Positions 44,874-54,083 of a stretch of DNA of 64,000 nt are shown piece after piece; the stretch's first letter is position 1; the number at the start of each line of letters is the position of its first letter. Both the position numbers and the translations under genes were made by a program. This DNA comes from Devosia ginsengisoli (GTDB lineage: Bacteria > Pseudomonadota > Alphaproteobacteria > Rhizobiales > Devosiaceae), in the NCBI RefSeq assembly GCF_024707105.1, contig NZ_JANQAJ010000006.1, forward strand, positions 1,046,486-1,110,485, given 5' to 3'. Below the pieces are notes generated by a model that was given only the letters and a program-made list of their open reading frames with translations, searched no databases and had not been told where the DNA came from.

Positions 44874-44888
44874 TCAAGGCGCGTGCCA
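44874..44888 (-). promoter_or_regulatory. Sigma-54-like promoter of first amtB
   Basis: Minus strand AGTGGCACGCGCCTTGATT: -24 TGGCACG, -12 TTGA (consensus TTGC), with the correct spacing. It lies ~57 bp before the ATG, giving a 5' UTR of about 45 nt. It is the same variant as at glnK. Confidence 0.6.
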
Positions 44889-45342
44889 CTTCGGGAGGCG
44901 GCAGGAGATCACAGCATATTCAGTGAGTTACTATGCCCGTGGCAACAACACCCCACGGCGCGCCGAGCGCGCAATGCACAGAATTTGGGCGGTCAGCGGC
45001 CGATCCCTGCCTATTGGGTGGGCAGGACCATGGCTACCTGGCGGGGTAACGTCCGGGCCCGGCGGGCCGGGCATCGGTCCGTTGACCGGGGTGTGCAGCC
45101 CACGCGGTTTGCGAGTGGGAAGCCTCTGTGGCGGGCCAAGAGGTACGCGAGCTGCACGCCGCGGTCAGCGGCGATCCGGACTGAGGTATCACCGGGGAGC
45201 AGAGGATCGGACCGCAGGGCCCCGACTCGCTCCTGGAGTGGCGCGGACAAGGGGAGGAGGTCCCTGTCCGCGCTCCGGGTTTACCGGCTGGTCGCGCCGT
45301 CGAACCGGAAAAGTCTGCAACTCTTCCTGACGGCGCTCCGGG
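44889..45342. other. Gap between the two amtB genes
   Basis: About 450 bp, with no conserved frame. An AT-richer patch at 44900-45000 could hold activator sites for the sigma-54-like promoter of the first amtB (one TGCAC half-site at 44973). Reading frames of 190 codons (+) and 79 codons (-) show no family features and look fortuitous. Confidence 0.35.
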
Positions 45343-46717
45343 TCAGTTGTAGGCGCGCTCGCCATGGCTCGAGAGGTCGAGGCCATCGCTCTCGGCCGAC
45401 TCGGGGACGCGGGCGCCGCCGAACACTGCCTTGACGATGAGGATGGCGACCAGGGCCACCACAGCCGACCAGACGATGGCGATACCGACGCCGGTCAGCT
45501 GCTTGATGAACTGGCCCCACATCTCGTAGTCGGCCAGCGGGTAGCCGCCGAGCGACGGGCTGGCGACGAATGCCGTACCCAGCGCACCGATGATGCCGCC
45601 GACGCCATGGATGCCGAACACGTCGAGTGCGTCGTCATACTTGAACGCCTGCTTCAGCGTCACGACGGCCCACAGGCAGACCACACCGGCGATGGCGCCG
45701 AGGACGATCGCCGCCGACCGTACCGGCAAAGCCGGCGGCCGGGGTGATGGCCACGAGGCCGGCGACCGCGCCCGAGGCGAAGCCGAGGAGCGAAGCATGG
45801 CCGCGGGTGAACTTCTCAGCCAGGCCCCAGGCGAGGGCCGCAGCGGCCGGCGCGGTGATGGTGTTGAGGAAGGCCTGGGCGGTGAGGCCGTTGGCTTCGA
45901 GGTTGGAGCCGGCATTGAAGCCGAACCAGCCGAACCACAGAAGGCCGGTGCCGATGTAGACGAGCGTCAGGTTGTGCGGCGGGATCGGCTCCTTGAGGAA
46001 GCCGACGCGCGGCCCGAGGGACGATCGCCGCGACGAGCGCGGCCACACCGGGAGTTGATGTGCACCACGGTGCCGCCGGCGAAGTCGTAGGCGCCGAGGT
46101 TGAACAGGTAGCCCGTGCCGGCCCAGACCATGTGCGCGATCGGCAGGTACGAGAAGGTGAACCAGATGGCGAGGAACAGCATCACGGCGCCGAACTTCAT
46201 GCGTTCGGCGATGCCGCCGACGATGAGGGTGGCGGTGATACAGGCGAAGGTCAGCTGGAACGCGACGAACACCAGCTCGGGCAGCTGGAAGCCGGCCGAG
46301 AAGGTGGCGGCGGTCGATCGGTCGATCGTCACGCCGGAGAGGAACAGCTTGGAGAAGTCGCCGATGATGGGCGACAGGCCGCCCTCGGTGCCGCCAAAGG
46401 CCAGCGAGTAGCCGTAGGCCACCCAGCAGCAGGGCGATCATGGCGAAGCCGGCCATGACCTGCGACAGGACCGACAGCACGTTCTTGGAGCGCACGAGGC
46501 CGCCGTAGAACAGGGCGAGGCCCGGCAGGGTCATCACGATGACGACCATGGTCGAGACCAGCATCCAGGCGGTGTCGCCCTTGTCGATCACGGAGCACGA
46601 CTTCGGCGACGACTTCGGCTGCAGGGGCAGCGGCGTCCTGCGCGAAGGCGGGCAGTGCGAGAGCAGGCTGGCCAACGCCGCCGCTCCCGGGACTTTTGAC
46701 ATCTTCAAATCTGTCAT
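45343..46717 (-). CDS. amtB: Ammonium transporter AmtB, second copy, with signal peptide (frameshifted)
   Basis: Starts MTDLKMSKVPGAAALASLL and, after repair, a cleavable signal and spacer. Then SVIDKGDTAWMLVSTMVVIVMTLPGLALFYGGLVRSKNVLSVLSQVMAGFAMIALL, YGYSLAFGGTEGGLSPIIGDFSKLFL, IVGGIAERMKFGAVMLFLAIWFTFSYLPIAHMVW, GTVVHINSGVAALVAAIV (pore His), KEPIPPHNLTLVYIGTGLLWFGWFGFNAGSNL and DALDVFGIHGVGGIIGALGTAFVASP (second pore His). At least five indels. glnK lies just upstream on the same strand, so glnK-amtB is an operon. Confidence 0.9.
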
Positions 46718-46739
46718 TGGTGGGTTCTCCAGAGGGGCG

Positions 46740-47078
46740 GCATAGAGCCGCCGCGCCGGTTTCGCCGGTGCGGATGCGGGTCACGGCCAACAGGTCGAGC
46801 ACGAAGATCTTGCCGTCGCCGATGCGGCCGGTCTGGGCGCTCTCGCGGATGGCCGAGACGATGGCGTCGGACTGGGCGTCGTCGACGGCGATCTCGATCT
46901 TCAGCTTGGGCAGGAAATGCACGGCGTATTCGGTGCCGCGGTAGATTTCCGAATGGCCCTTCTGACGGCCGTAGCCTTTGACTTCGGTCACGGTCATGCC
47001 GTGCACGTCGAGCGAGTTGAGGGCCTGACGAACCTCTTCCAGCCGCGACGGTTTGATGATTGCAATCACCAGCTTCAT
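46740..47078 (-). CDS. glnK: PII nitrogen regulatory protein GlnK/GlnB
   Basis: ~112 residues: MKLVIAIIKPSRLEEVRQAL, T-loop KGYGRQKGHSEIYRGTEYAVHFLPKLKIEIAV with the uridylylation Tyr in GTEY, then KIFVLDLLAVTRIRTGETGAAAL. The trimeric PII protein senses 2-oxoglutarate and glutamine and blocks AmtB in ammonium excess. The stop expected after GAAAL is missing; the frame runs on toward amtB, so an indel probably sits near 46743. A sigma-54-like promoter lies 61-75 bp upstream. Confidence 0.93.
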
Positions 47079-47138
47079 GGATGCCCCTTTCGATCTGGGT
47101 CGGCTTGGGTTGGATGTCTCCAATCGGGCAAAACAGAC

Positions 47139-47153
47139 TCAAGCCCCGTGCCA
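47139..47153 (-). promoter_or_regulatory. Sigma-54-like promoter of glnK-amtB
   Basis: Minus strand TTTGGCACGGGGCTTGAGT: TGGCAC-N5-TTGA, differing from the consensus only at the last base of TTGC. It predicts a ~50-nt leader before ATG 47078. An inverted repeat CAAAGCATT-N7-AATGGTTTG (47172-47196) lies just upstream and may bind an activator. Confidence 0.65.
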
Positions 47154-47375
47154 AACTGCTGCCGCATTTGCCAAAGCATTGATTCATAATGGTTTGTTTG
47201 ATGAGGCAAGCGCGGTGCGGCGGTGCGGCGCCAACCTTACCGCCACGTTAACGCCCTACATTTGAGCAAGAATTGTGCAGACGCCTAAATCGTGTGCAGT
47301 CGCGCTGCGGCGCTCCGTCCGCTGGACAGCGCCACTGTGACGGGCCACATAGCGGCAGGCGCGGAGGAACTTCCC

Positions 47376-48593
47376 ATGGCCGGCACCCAGTATGACATCA
47401 TGATCGTCGGCGGCGGCCCGGTGGGCCTCAGCATGGCGCTGGCGCTCGGCCGCTCGATGAAGGGGATCCGCGTGGCGCTGATAGACCGGCGGCAGTTCGC
47501 GGCTTCTCGGGATCAGCGCTCGTGGGCGTTGGCGGCGGGCGTCAGGCGCGTCTTCGTCGAGCTGGGCGTGTGGACCGGCATGGCCATCGGGGCCGAGCCG
47601 GTCAGGCAGATGAAGATCACCGATTCCGGCACCGGCGACATCGCGCGCCCGCTGTTCCTGCACTTCGAGGGCGACGTCTCGCCCGGCGAGCCCTTCGCGC
47701 ATCTCGTGCCGCACGGGCTCGTCATCGAGCAGTTGCTCACTGCGCTCGGTCCCGAGATCGAGATCGTCGCGCCGGTCGAGATCACCGGCTTCACCGCCGA
47801 TGCGGGCGCCGCGCGGTTGCAGCTCAGCGATGGCCGCACGCTCGCCGCGCCGCTCTGCATCGCAGCCGACGGAGCGCAGTCGTGGCTGCGTAACCAGGCC
47901 GGCATCGGCACCATCAACCACGACTACCGGCAGACCGGGCTGGTCGCCACCATCGCGCACGAGTTGGCGCACGAGGGCACGGCCTACGAGCATTTCCGCC
48001 CCGCCGGTCCCTTCGCCAGCCTGCCGCTGCCGGGCAACCGCTCCTCGCTGGTCTGGGTGGAGTCGCCGGAGCGCGCCGCCGAACTCAAGACGTGGCCGCA
48101 AGATCAGGTCGAAGCCGAGATCGAAGCGGTGATGGGCTCGAGCCTCGGCAAGGTGACGCTCGAGGACAAGCTGCAGTCCTTCCCGTTGCGCCTCCAGGTC
48201 GCCAAATCGTTCGTCTCGGAGCGCCTCGCGCTGATCGGCGACGCGGCGCATGTCATCCATCCGGTGGCCGGGCAGGGGCTGAACCTCGGGCTCAAGGATG
48301 TCGCGGCGCTGGCGCAGGTCGCGATCGAGGCGCTACGGCTCGGACAGGACCCGGGCGCCGCCGACGTGCTCGAGCGCTACCAGCACTGGCGGCGCTTCGA
48401 CACCGCGCTGATGGTCGCCGTCACCGACGGCATGGTGCGGCTGTTCTCCAACGACATTGCCCCGGTCCGCGCCATCCGCGACTTCGGCATGGGCCTCGTC
48501 GACCGCGTCCCACCGGTGAAGGACTTTCTCATCTCCCGTGCGTCGGGACTTGACCGCAACGGGCCGAAGCTGTTGCGCGGGCTGCCGATCTAG
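47376..48593 (+). CDS. UbiH/UbiF/Coq6-family FAD monooxygenase
   Basis: 405 residues from ATG 47376 (GCGGAGGAAC before it), intact. FAD motif YDIMIVGGGPVGLSMALALGRS, the mid-protein CIAADGAQSWLRNQAGI, and the second FAD motif RLALIGDAAHVIHPVAGQGLNLGLKDVAALAQ are textbook for the ubiquinone-biosynthesis hydroxylases that oxidise the polyprenyl-benzene ring. GDAAHVIHPVAGQG is the usual family signature. It lies in the conserved glnK/ubiH/Trm112/LON/cnoX neighbourhood of Hyphomicrobiales. Which ring position it hydroxylates cannot be told. Confidence 0.92.
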   Translation: MAGTQYDIMIVGGGPVGLSMALALGRSMKGIRVALIDRRQFAASRDQRSWALAAGVRRVFVELGVWTGMAIGAEPVRQMKITDSGTGDIARPLFLHFEGDVSPGEPFAHLVPHGLVIEQLLTALGPEIEIVAPVEITGFTADAGAARLQLSDGRTLAAPLCIAADGAQSWLRNQAGIGTINHDYRQTGLVATIAHELAHEGTAYEHFRPAGPFASLPLPGNRSSLVWVESPERAAELKTWPQDQVEAEIEAVMGSSLGKVTLEDKLQSFPLRLQVAKSFVSERLALIGDAAHVIHPVAGQGLNLGLKDVAALAQVAIEALRLGQDPGAADVLERYQHWRRFDTALMVAVTDGMVRLFSNDIAPVRAIRDFGMGLVDRVPPVKDFLISRASGLDRNGPKLLRGLPI

Positions 48594-48907
48594 GCCGGCA
48601 TCGCCCGTTGCGCGCCGAAATAGGCGGCCACGATCAACAGGCTCGAGAGCGCGATGGTGGTGTAGCCGACGAGGCCGCCACCGAACGCGCCGGCCCACAG
48701 CAGCGAGCGCACGATGAAGTAGGCGGCGGTGCCGAGCACGATGAACGGGGCCGGGAACCTGAAGATGCCGGCAACGGAGGCGAGGCCAATGCCTATCCAC
48801 GTCCACTGGTCGGTAAAGCAGTATGCAAAGCTGGCCGAAACCCAGGCGACAGCGTCCATCTGGACCCCCGCGCGGTTGGCGAACGGCATTAAGATACGAT
48901 TGCGCAC
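48590..48907 (-). CDS. Small multi-span membrane protein, hypothetical
   Basis: 105 residues, with later in-frame Met at 48889 possible. Three hydrophobic segments (AVAWVSASFAYCFTDQWTWIGIGLASVAGIF; APFIVLGTAAYFIVRSLLWAGAFGG; GLVGYTTIALSSLLIVAAYFGA) predict a 3-helix inner-membrane protein. Convergent with the UbiH-like gene, overlapping by 4 bp. Intact. No family recognised. Confidence 0.65.
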   Translation of the reverse strand: MRNRILMPFANRAGVQMDAVAWVSASFAYCFTDQWTWIGIGLASVAGIFRFPAPFIVLGTAAYFIVRSLLWAGAFGGGLVGYTTIALSSLLIVAAYFGAQRAMPA

Positions 48908-48998
48908 TTAACTGCCGAAGCGCATTGCGTCGGCGGGGTTAACGACGGCGATAGCGGATGCAGAAAAAGCGTCCGATCCAGCAAGCAGGTGCCCTCAA

Positions 48999-49130
48999 CC
49001 CCTCACCCGTCTCGGCTTCGCGCGATCCACCCTCTCCCCGACGGGGAGAGGAACAAGTGGTGGCCGCCGGACTATCCGGATTCTTCTCCCCGTCGGGGAG
49101 AAGGTGGCGCGCAGCGCCGGATGAGGGGGT
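48999..49130. repeat. CTCTCCC/GGGAGAG inverted repeat, copy 7
   Basis: Arms CCCTCACCC...CCCTCTCCCCGACGGGGAGA and TTCTCCCCGTCGGGGAGAAG...GGATGAGGGGG. Lies between the small membrane protein and the Trm112 gene. Confidence 0.7.
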
Positions 49131-49161
49131 TAGGCACAGTAGTGGCGGTGCCCGGTGGCCC

Positions 49162-49398
49162 TCACTCCCGGTGCTGGCCCATATCCTCGGGATCGATCTC
49201 GCGCGCCTCGTCCAAACTGAGCATCGGGACGCCGTCGCGGATCGGGAAGGCCAGGTGCGCCGCCACCGAGATCAGTTCGGTCCTGTCGGCCGAGAGTGTC
49301 AGCCGCGTCTTGGTCAGCGGGCAGACCAGCATTTCCAGCACCTTCACGTCGACGACGTGGCGCGGGTTGACCGCGGGAGGGCGCGCCGCCTCGGTCAA
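49162..49398 (-). CDS. Trm112-family protein (UPF0434)
   Basis: 78 residues: VDVKVLEMLVCPLTKTRLTLSADRTELISVAAHLAFPIRDGVPMLSLDEAREID. This is the bacterial Trm112-like zinc-ribbon-derived fold (here with a single Cys in CPLTK) that in other organisms activates methyltransferases. Starts inside the stop of the LON-domain gene (ATGA). Intact. Partner methyltransferase not identified. Confidence 0.88.
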   Translation of the reverse strand: MTEAARPPAVNPRHVVDVKVLEMLVCPLTKTRLTLSADRTELISVAAHLAFPIRDGVPMLSLDEAREIDPEDMGQHRE

Positions 49399-50060
49399 TT
49401 GAGCGGTGAGCCGCGGTTGCCGCCCTTGGCCATTTCGAATTCGGCCATGGCGATCAGGGTTTCCGCCCGGGTTTCGAGCGTTGTCGCCTCGAGCAGAGCC
49501 TGCTTCTCTGCCGCGCCATAGGGCGCGACCATGGCGCAGAAGTTCACCAGGTCGGCGGTGCCGGTCTTTTCGATCTCGTCCCAGTCGAGGTCGAAATTGC
49601 CGAACTCGGCATAGTCGCGCATCATCTTGAGGAAGCGCGGACGGTCCACCGCTTCTTCGCCGAACTCGCGCTCGAAATCTGAGGCATAGGGGGTCGTATC
49701 GACCATGGCCCGGCGGAACGGATTCATGGTCGGCATTTCCTTGATCAGCTCGAAGCGGCAGAGCCCCTCGAGGATGACGAAGTAGCGCTCGTTGTCCGTT
49801 TCCTCGAACTGCACGATGCGCCCGACCGTGCCGATCTTTTCGAGCGGCACCTTGCCTTCCGGGCTTTCGACCGATGTATCCATCGGCTGGATCAGGCCGA
49901 TCAGCCGATCGCCCTTCAGCGCGTGGTCGATCATTTCGAGGTAGCGCGGCTCGAAGATGTTGAGCGGGCGACGGGCATAGGGCAGCAGCAGCGCCCCGGT
50001 CAGCGGAAACACCGGGATCGAGGCGGGGATGTCGGTCGGCGAGTCTGGACGCTTCAGCAC
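49395..50060 (-). CDS. LON peptidase N-terminal (substrate-binding) domain protein
   Basis: 221 residues from GTG 50060, chosen because AGGAGGCAAA lies just before it. The LON-SB domain reads IPVFPLTGALLLPYARRPLNIFEPRYLEMIDHALKGDRLIGLIQP, IGTVGRIVQFEETDNERYFVILEGLCRFEL and DWDEIEKTGTADLVNFCAMVAPYGAAEKQALLEATTLETRAETLIAMAEF. It lacks the protease and ATPase domains, so it is a stand-alone substrate-binding-type protein of unknown function. It overlaps the Trm112 gene and follows cnoX by 8 bp. Intact. Confidence 0.9.
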   Translation of the reverse strand: MLKRPDSPTDIPASIPVFPLTGALLLPYARRPLNIFEPRYLEMIDHALKGDRLIGLIQPMDTSVESPEGKVPLEKIGTVGRIVQFEETDNERYFVILEGLCRFELIKEMPTMNPFRRAMVDTTPYASDFEREFGEEAVDRPRFLKMMRDYAEFGNFDLDWDEIEKTGTADLVNFCAMVAPYGAAEKQALLEATTLETRAETLIAMAEFEMAKGGNRGSPLN

Positions 50061-50068
50061 TTTGCCTC

Positions 50069-51015
50069 CTAGCTGAAGAGCAGCGCCGACAGCAGCCGGC
50101 GGCCCTTCAGTGTCGCGGGGTCCTTGGCACCCCAGGCTTCGAACAGCTCGAGCAGCTTCTTGCGCGCGCCATCCTCGTTCCAGGTGCGGTCGCGCTTCAT
50201 CAGCGCCACCAGGGCCTCGGCGGCCTCGAGGCGCTTGCCCTCGGCATTGTATTTCACCGCGAGATCGAAACGGGCCTGGTGATTGTCCGGATCGGCCTCG
50301 ACCTCGGCCGCGAGTTCGTCGGTCTCGCTGAGCTCGGCGGCCTCGCCGAGCAGCTTCAGCGACTGGATCAGCGAGTTGTACTCTTCGCCCTTGCGCTCGG
50401 CCTCGGGCATCGTGTCCAGCACGGCCTGGGCCTGCTCCGGATCCTCGGCAGTGAAGAAGACCTTGGCCATGCCGATGATCGCGCCCGGATGGTCGGGCTT
50501 GTGCTGCAGCACCATGCCGTAGATCTGCGCGGCCTGGTTCAGGTCGCCGAGCTTGAGCGCCTCGCCGGCGGCCTCGACGGCATTCTTGATCTCTTCCTCG
50601 ATCGATCCGGCGGCGGGCTTGCCCTCCGGTGCGCTCGAAATCACCTTGTCGGCGAAGCGGCGGACCTCGCTCTCGGGGATGGCGCCGAGAAAGGCATCCA
50701 CCGGGCGGCCGCCGGCAAAGGCGAACACGGCGGGGATAGACTGGATGCCGAGCTGGCCGGCGACACCCGGGTTCTCGTCGATATTGATCTTCACGAGGCG
50801 GATCTTGCCGGCTTTCTCGTTGATCACCTTTTCGAGGTTGGGCGTCAGCTGGCGGCAGGGCCGCACCACGGGGCCCAGAAATCGACCAGCACCGGCGCCT
50901 CGAGCGAGGCATCGATGACGTCGGCCTTGAAGGCGCGATCGGTCGAATCCTTGATCAGCGCAGCGACCGGCGCCGCGTCGGCGGGAGTGGCGGAAGTGAT
51001 ATCGTTCAGCGACAT
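50069..51015 (-). CDS. cnoX: CnoX-type thioredoxin-TPR chaperedoxin (one frameshift)
   Basis: ~315 residues. Thioredoxin domain: [66 protein letters not shown], with the active CXXC in WCGPC only if one C is restored in CCCTGCCG near 50870 (as written the frame breaks right after WCGP). A long helical TPR-like C-terminal part follows ([42 protein letters not shown]). E. coli YbbN/CnoX protects proteins from oxidation. The conserved 3' neighbours encode the LON-domain and Trm112 proteins. Confidence 0.9.
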
Positions 51016-51220
51016 AATGCTATTGTCCCAGCGAATGGGGGGCTTGGGAAGCCCCGCATCTCCTTGATTTTCCAGTGCGCCCAGGGGTCTCGTGGGCATG
51101 GTTTACCACGCATTTCACGAGACCAAAATTGTGGGTTGCCAACCCCGGCTTCGATTGGGCATATAGGCGCCCGTCGACCCGATGCCAAGCGAAAGCGCGG
51201 CGCGACGGGCGGCATGGAGT

Positions 51221-51295
51221 GCGGGTGTAGCTCAGGGGTAGAGCATAACCTTGCCAAGGTTAGGGTCGAGGGTTCGAATCCCTTCGCCCGCTCCA
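51221..51295 (+). tRNA. tRNA-Gly (anticodon GCC)
   Basis: 75 nt with encoded CCA. Acceptor GCGGGTG/CGCCCGC, D arm GCTC-AGGGGTA-GAGC, anticodon loop TTGCCAA giving GCC, T arm GAGGG-TTCGAAT-CCCTT. Discriminator T73, typical of glycine. Confidence 0.95.
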
Positions 51296-51325
51296 TTATC
51301 CTCCCGAAATGACCGGGATGCGACA

Positions 51326-51360
51326 AAGGCCGAGCCAAGTGCTCGGCCTTTCGCATTTCT
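51326..51360 (+). terminator. Intrinsic terminator after tRNA-Gly
   Basis: A 9-bp stem AAGGCCGAG-CCAAGTG-CTCGGCCTT followed by TCGCATTTCT, 30 bp after the tRNA. Confidence 0.75.
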
Positions 51361-51475
51361 GGCACCATTTGCGCCCGGTGATCAAAATGCCGCCCCGCGG
51401 CGCAGCAAGCGCAAGGCCGGTTGCCTATTGCCGCCGAGTCGGCTGAACTCCGCCCCCGAAACGGGAGGCAGGCCA

Positions 51476-53095
51476 GTGGCACAGTTCGTCAATCAGCGCG
51501 ACACCATCGTTCTCGAGGCGGTGGATGGGCTCGTTCGCTCGTCCGGCGGGAGACTGGCGCGGCTCGACGGCTATCCGCACATCAAGGTGGTCGTCCGCGC
51601 CGACTGGCAGCGCGACAGGGTGGCGATGGTATCGGGCGGCGGTTCTGGGCACGAGCCGAGCCATGCGGGCTTTGTCGGGCGCGGCATGCTCACGGCGGCG
51701 GTGTGCGGCGACATTTTCGCGTCGCCCTCGGTCGATGCGGTGCTCAGCGGCATCCTCGCGGTCACCGGCGACGCCGGGTGCCTGCTCATCGTCAAGAACT
51801 ATACCGGCGACCGGCTGAACTTCGGCCTTGCCGCCGAACGGGCCCGGGCGCTGGGCAAGCGGGTGAGCATGGTGATCGTCGGCGACGACATCGCACTGCC
51901 CGACCTGCCGCAGCCGCGCGGCGTTGCCGGTACGCTGTTCGTCCACAAGATCGCCGGGGCCGTCGCGGAGCAGGGCGGCGATCTCGCGGAGGTCACGCAG
52001 GCCGCCGAGCGGGTGATCGCCGGCATGCGCAGCATCGGCATGTCGCTCGATACCTGCACGGTGCCGGGTTCCGAGCGCGAACAGCGCATTCCCGAGGGCA
52101 TGGCCGAACTCGGCCTCGGCATCCATGGCGAGCCGGGCGTCGAGCAGGTGGCCTTCACCGGCGCGCACGGCGCCATCGCCAGCGTGATCGACAAGCTCGC
52201 GCCGACGCTCGCCGCCGGGCCGCAGGTGGTGCTGCTCAACAATCTCGGCGGCACGTCGGCGCTCGAGATGTCGGTGCTCGCCAACGAGCTGGCGACCTCG
52301 GCCATCGCCGGCCGGATCAGCCATATCGTCGGGCCGGCCGCCGTGATGACCGCGCTCGACATGCGGGGGTTCTCGGTGTCGGCCATGCCGGCCACGGCCG
52401 AGAACCTCGCCGCGTTGCATTTCCCTGTCGCGACACCAGCCTGGCCCGGCATTTCCTCGGTCGGTCCGGTGGCCGTGCAGTCCGTGCCGCAGCTGGTCCC
52501 GCCCGTTGCGGTCGCGGTGTCGGACAATCCCGCAGTGCGGCGCCTCGTCGTCGCCGCCTGCGAGGCGCTGATCGCGGCCGCCCCGGATCTCAACGCACTC
52601 GACGCCAAGTCCGGCGACGGCGATACTGGGTCGACGCTGGCGCTCGCCGCCCGCGCCCTGCTCGGCGCCGTCGACACGCTGCCGCTCGATGATACCCCGG
52701 CGCTGCTCGCCGCTATCGGGCGCATGCTCGGCACCACGATGGGCGGCTCGTCCGGCATCCTCCTCGCGATCTATTTCTCGGCCGCCGCCGACGCGGCAGC
52801 GTCGGGTGAGAACGTGGCGGATGCCCTTCGCGCCGGCCTTGCGCGCATGCAACAGGTGGGTGGCGCGCAACCGGGCGGCCGCACCATGATCGACGCGCTC
52901 GCCCCGGCGCTCGCGGCCCTCGAGGACGGTATCGCCGCCGCCGCCCGTGCGGCCTTCGTGGGCGCGCAACGCACCGCGACCATGACCCGCGCCAGTTCCG
53001 GCCGCGCCGCTTATGTCGGCGCCGCGCAACTGGCAGGCCACGTCGATCCGGGCGCCGAAGCGGTGGCACGGGTATTCGCGGCGCTGGCCAAATAG
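51476..53095 (+). CDS. Dihydroxyacetone kinase-family protein (DhaK-DhaL fusion)
   Basis: 539 residues from GTG 51476 after CGGGAGGCAG. The DhaK domain (about 1-325) has VSGGGSGHEPSHAGFVGRGMLTAAVCGDIFASPSVDAV, IVKNYTGDRLNFGLAAERA and the covalent-substrate His in GLGIHGEPGVEQ. The DhaL domain (about 350-539) has LDAKSGDGDTGSTLALAARALL, the Mg-ATP DxDxD loop, and GRTMIDALAPAL. The ATP-dependent type, like the Citrobacter kinase, phosphorylates dihydroxyacetone or a related ketose (erythrulose and similar). Intact. The isomerase and epimerase downstream suggest sugar catabolism. Confidence 0.92.
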   Translation: MAQFVNQRDTIVLEAVDGLVRSSGGRLARLDGYPHIKVVVRADWQRDRVAMVSGGGSGHEPSHAGFVGRGMLTAAVCGDIFASPSVDAVLSGILAVTGDAGCLLIVKNYTGDRLNFGLAAERARALGKRVSMVIVGDDIALPDLPQPRGVAGTLFVHKIAGAVAEQGGDLAEVTQAAERVIAGMRSIGMSLDTCTVPGSEREQRIPEGMAELGLGIHGEPGVEQVAFTGAHGAIASVIDKLAPTLAAGPQVVLLNNLGGTSALEMSVLANELATSAIAGRISHIVGPAAVMTALDMRGFSVSAMPATAENLAALHFPVATPAWPGISSVGPVAVQSVPQLVPPVAVAVSDNPAVRRLVVAACEALIAAAPDLNALDAKSGDGDTGSTLALAARALLGAVDTLPLDDTPALLAAIGRMLGTTMGGSSGILLAIYFSAAADAAASGENVADALRAGLARMQQVGGAQPGGRTMIDALAPALAALEDGIAAAARAAFVGAQRTATMTRASSGRAAYVGAAQLAGHVDPGAEAVARVFAALAK

Positions 53096-53191
53096 GCCTG
53101 TTCCACGCGCACCCTACCAAGAGCCTAGCCCGCCATCGTTGACTTCACCCTCCTCCCGCCCGGCCAATGTCCCGGTCGGGAGGAGACGACG

Positions 53192-54083
53192 ATGCGACTT
53201 GGGATGAGCGGGTGTTTTCTGCCCGCGAACATGAACGAGCTGACGCCGGAAATGTGCCGGCGGGTGCGGGCGGCCGGGTTCTCGGCATCTTCACGCGGTT
53301 CCGCGACAATGATCCGCTGACCACGCGGCGCGAAGCCGATGCCGAGCGGCTGAAATCGCTGCTCGCCGACGAGGGCGTGGCGCTGTTCCAGACCACCGGC
53401 TACTGGCAGAACCTCGTCACCTCCGACGAGACGGCGCGGGCGCAGTCGGTGAAGGTGCTGCAGGCGGCGCTGAAGCTCTCTGGCTGGATGGGCGGCGCGC
53501 GGCATCGACACCGGCCCGGGCTCGATGAATCCTGATGGCCCCTGGTTTCCGCACCCGGACAACTGGACGGCCCAGGCCGAAGCGCAGCTGATCAGGTCGC
53601 TGAGGGAATGCGCCAGCGCCGCCGAGGATGCCGGCGTGCTGCTGAGCCTCGAATCGCATTCCTGGTGACGCCGCGCACGGCCGAGATCGCGGCGCGGATC
53701 CTCGATGCCGTCGACTCGCCCTGGGTGCGCTGCGACTACGATTCCGGCCAACTGGATCACGCTCGAGACCATCTACAACACCGGCGCAGCGGTGAACGCA
53801 CCATTTCGACCTCCTCGGCCGGCACATCTGCAGTGCCCATGCCAAGGATGTCTGGGTCGAGAACCGGCTCGCCGATCCACCTGCAGGATGGCTGCCCCGG
53901 CAAGGGCGTGATGGACTTTGCGAAGCTGTTCCGGCGCATCGAAGCGCTCGACCCGGACTATCCGGTGATCGCCGAAGGCAATTCGAGCGAGGAACTGCCC
54001 GAAGTCGGCGCGCTGTTCCACCGCACCGCCGAAAAAGAGCTCGGCATCCGCATCCTCGATACCGGCGAAAGGCGGCCTGATGC
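53192..54083 (+). CDS. Sugar phosphate isomerase/epimerase, xylose-isomerase-like TIM barrel (frameshifted)
   Basis: ATG 53192 after GGGAGGAGACGACG. Fragments in successive frames: MRLGMSGCFLPANMNELTPEMCRRVRAAGF, GIFTRFRDNDPLTTRREADAERLKSLLADEGVALFQTTGYWQNL, GIDTGPGSMNPDGPWFPHPDNWTAQAEAQLIRSLRECASAAEDAGVLLSLESH, ILDAVDSPWVRCDYDS, WITLETIYNTGAAVNA, and DPHLQDGCPGKGVMDFAKLFRRIEALDPDYPVIAEGNSSEELPEVGALFH. The ESH, D and H metal-site residues of the AP_endonuc_2 fold are visible. At least four indels (about 53282, 53497, 53665, 53755). Its end overlaps the epimerase start. Confidence 0.8.

Noticed and set aside
44749..45330. Reading frames between the two amtB genes
   Set aside because: No conserved pattern; they overlap the amtB 5' end and promoter region.
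51425..53041. 538-codon minus-strand frame opposite the DHA-kinase gene
   Set aside because: Shadow of the intact DhaK-DhaL gene, with low-complexity Gly/His/Arg composition.
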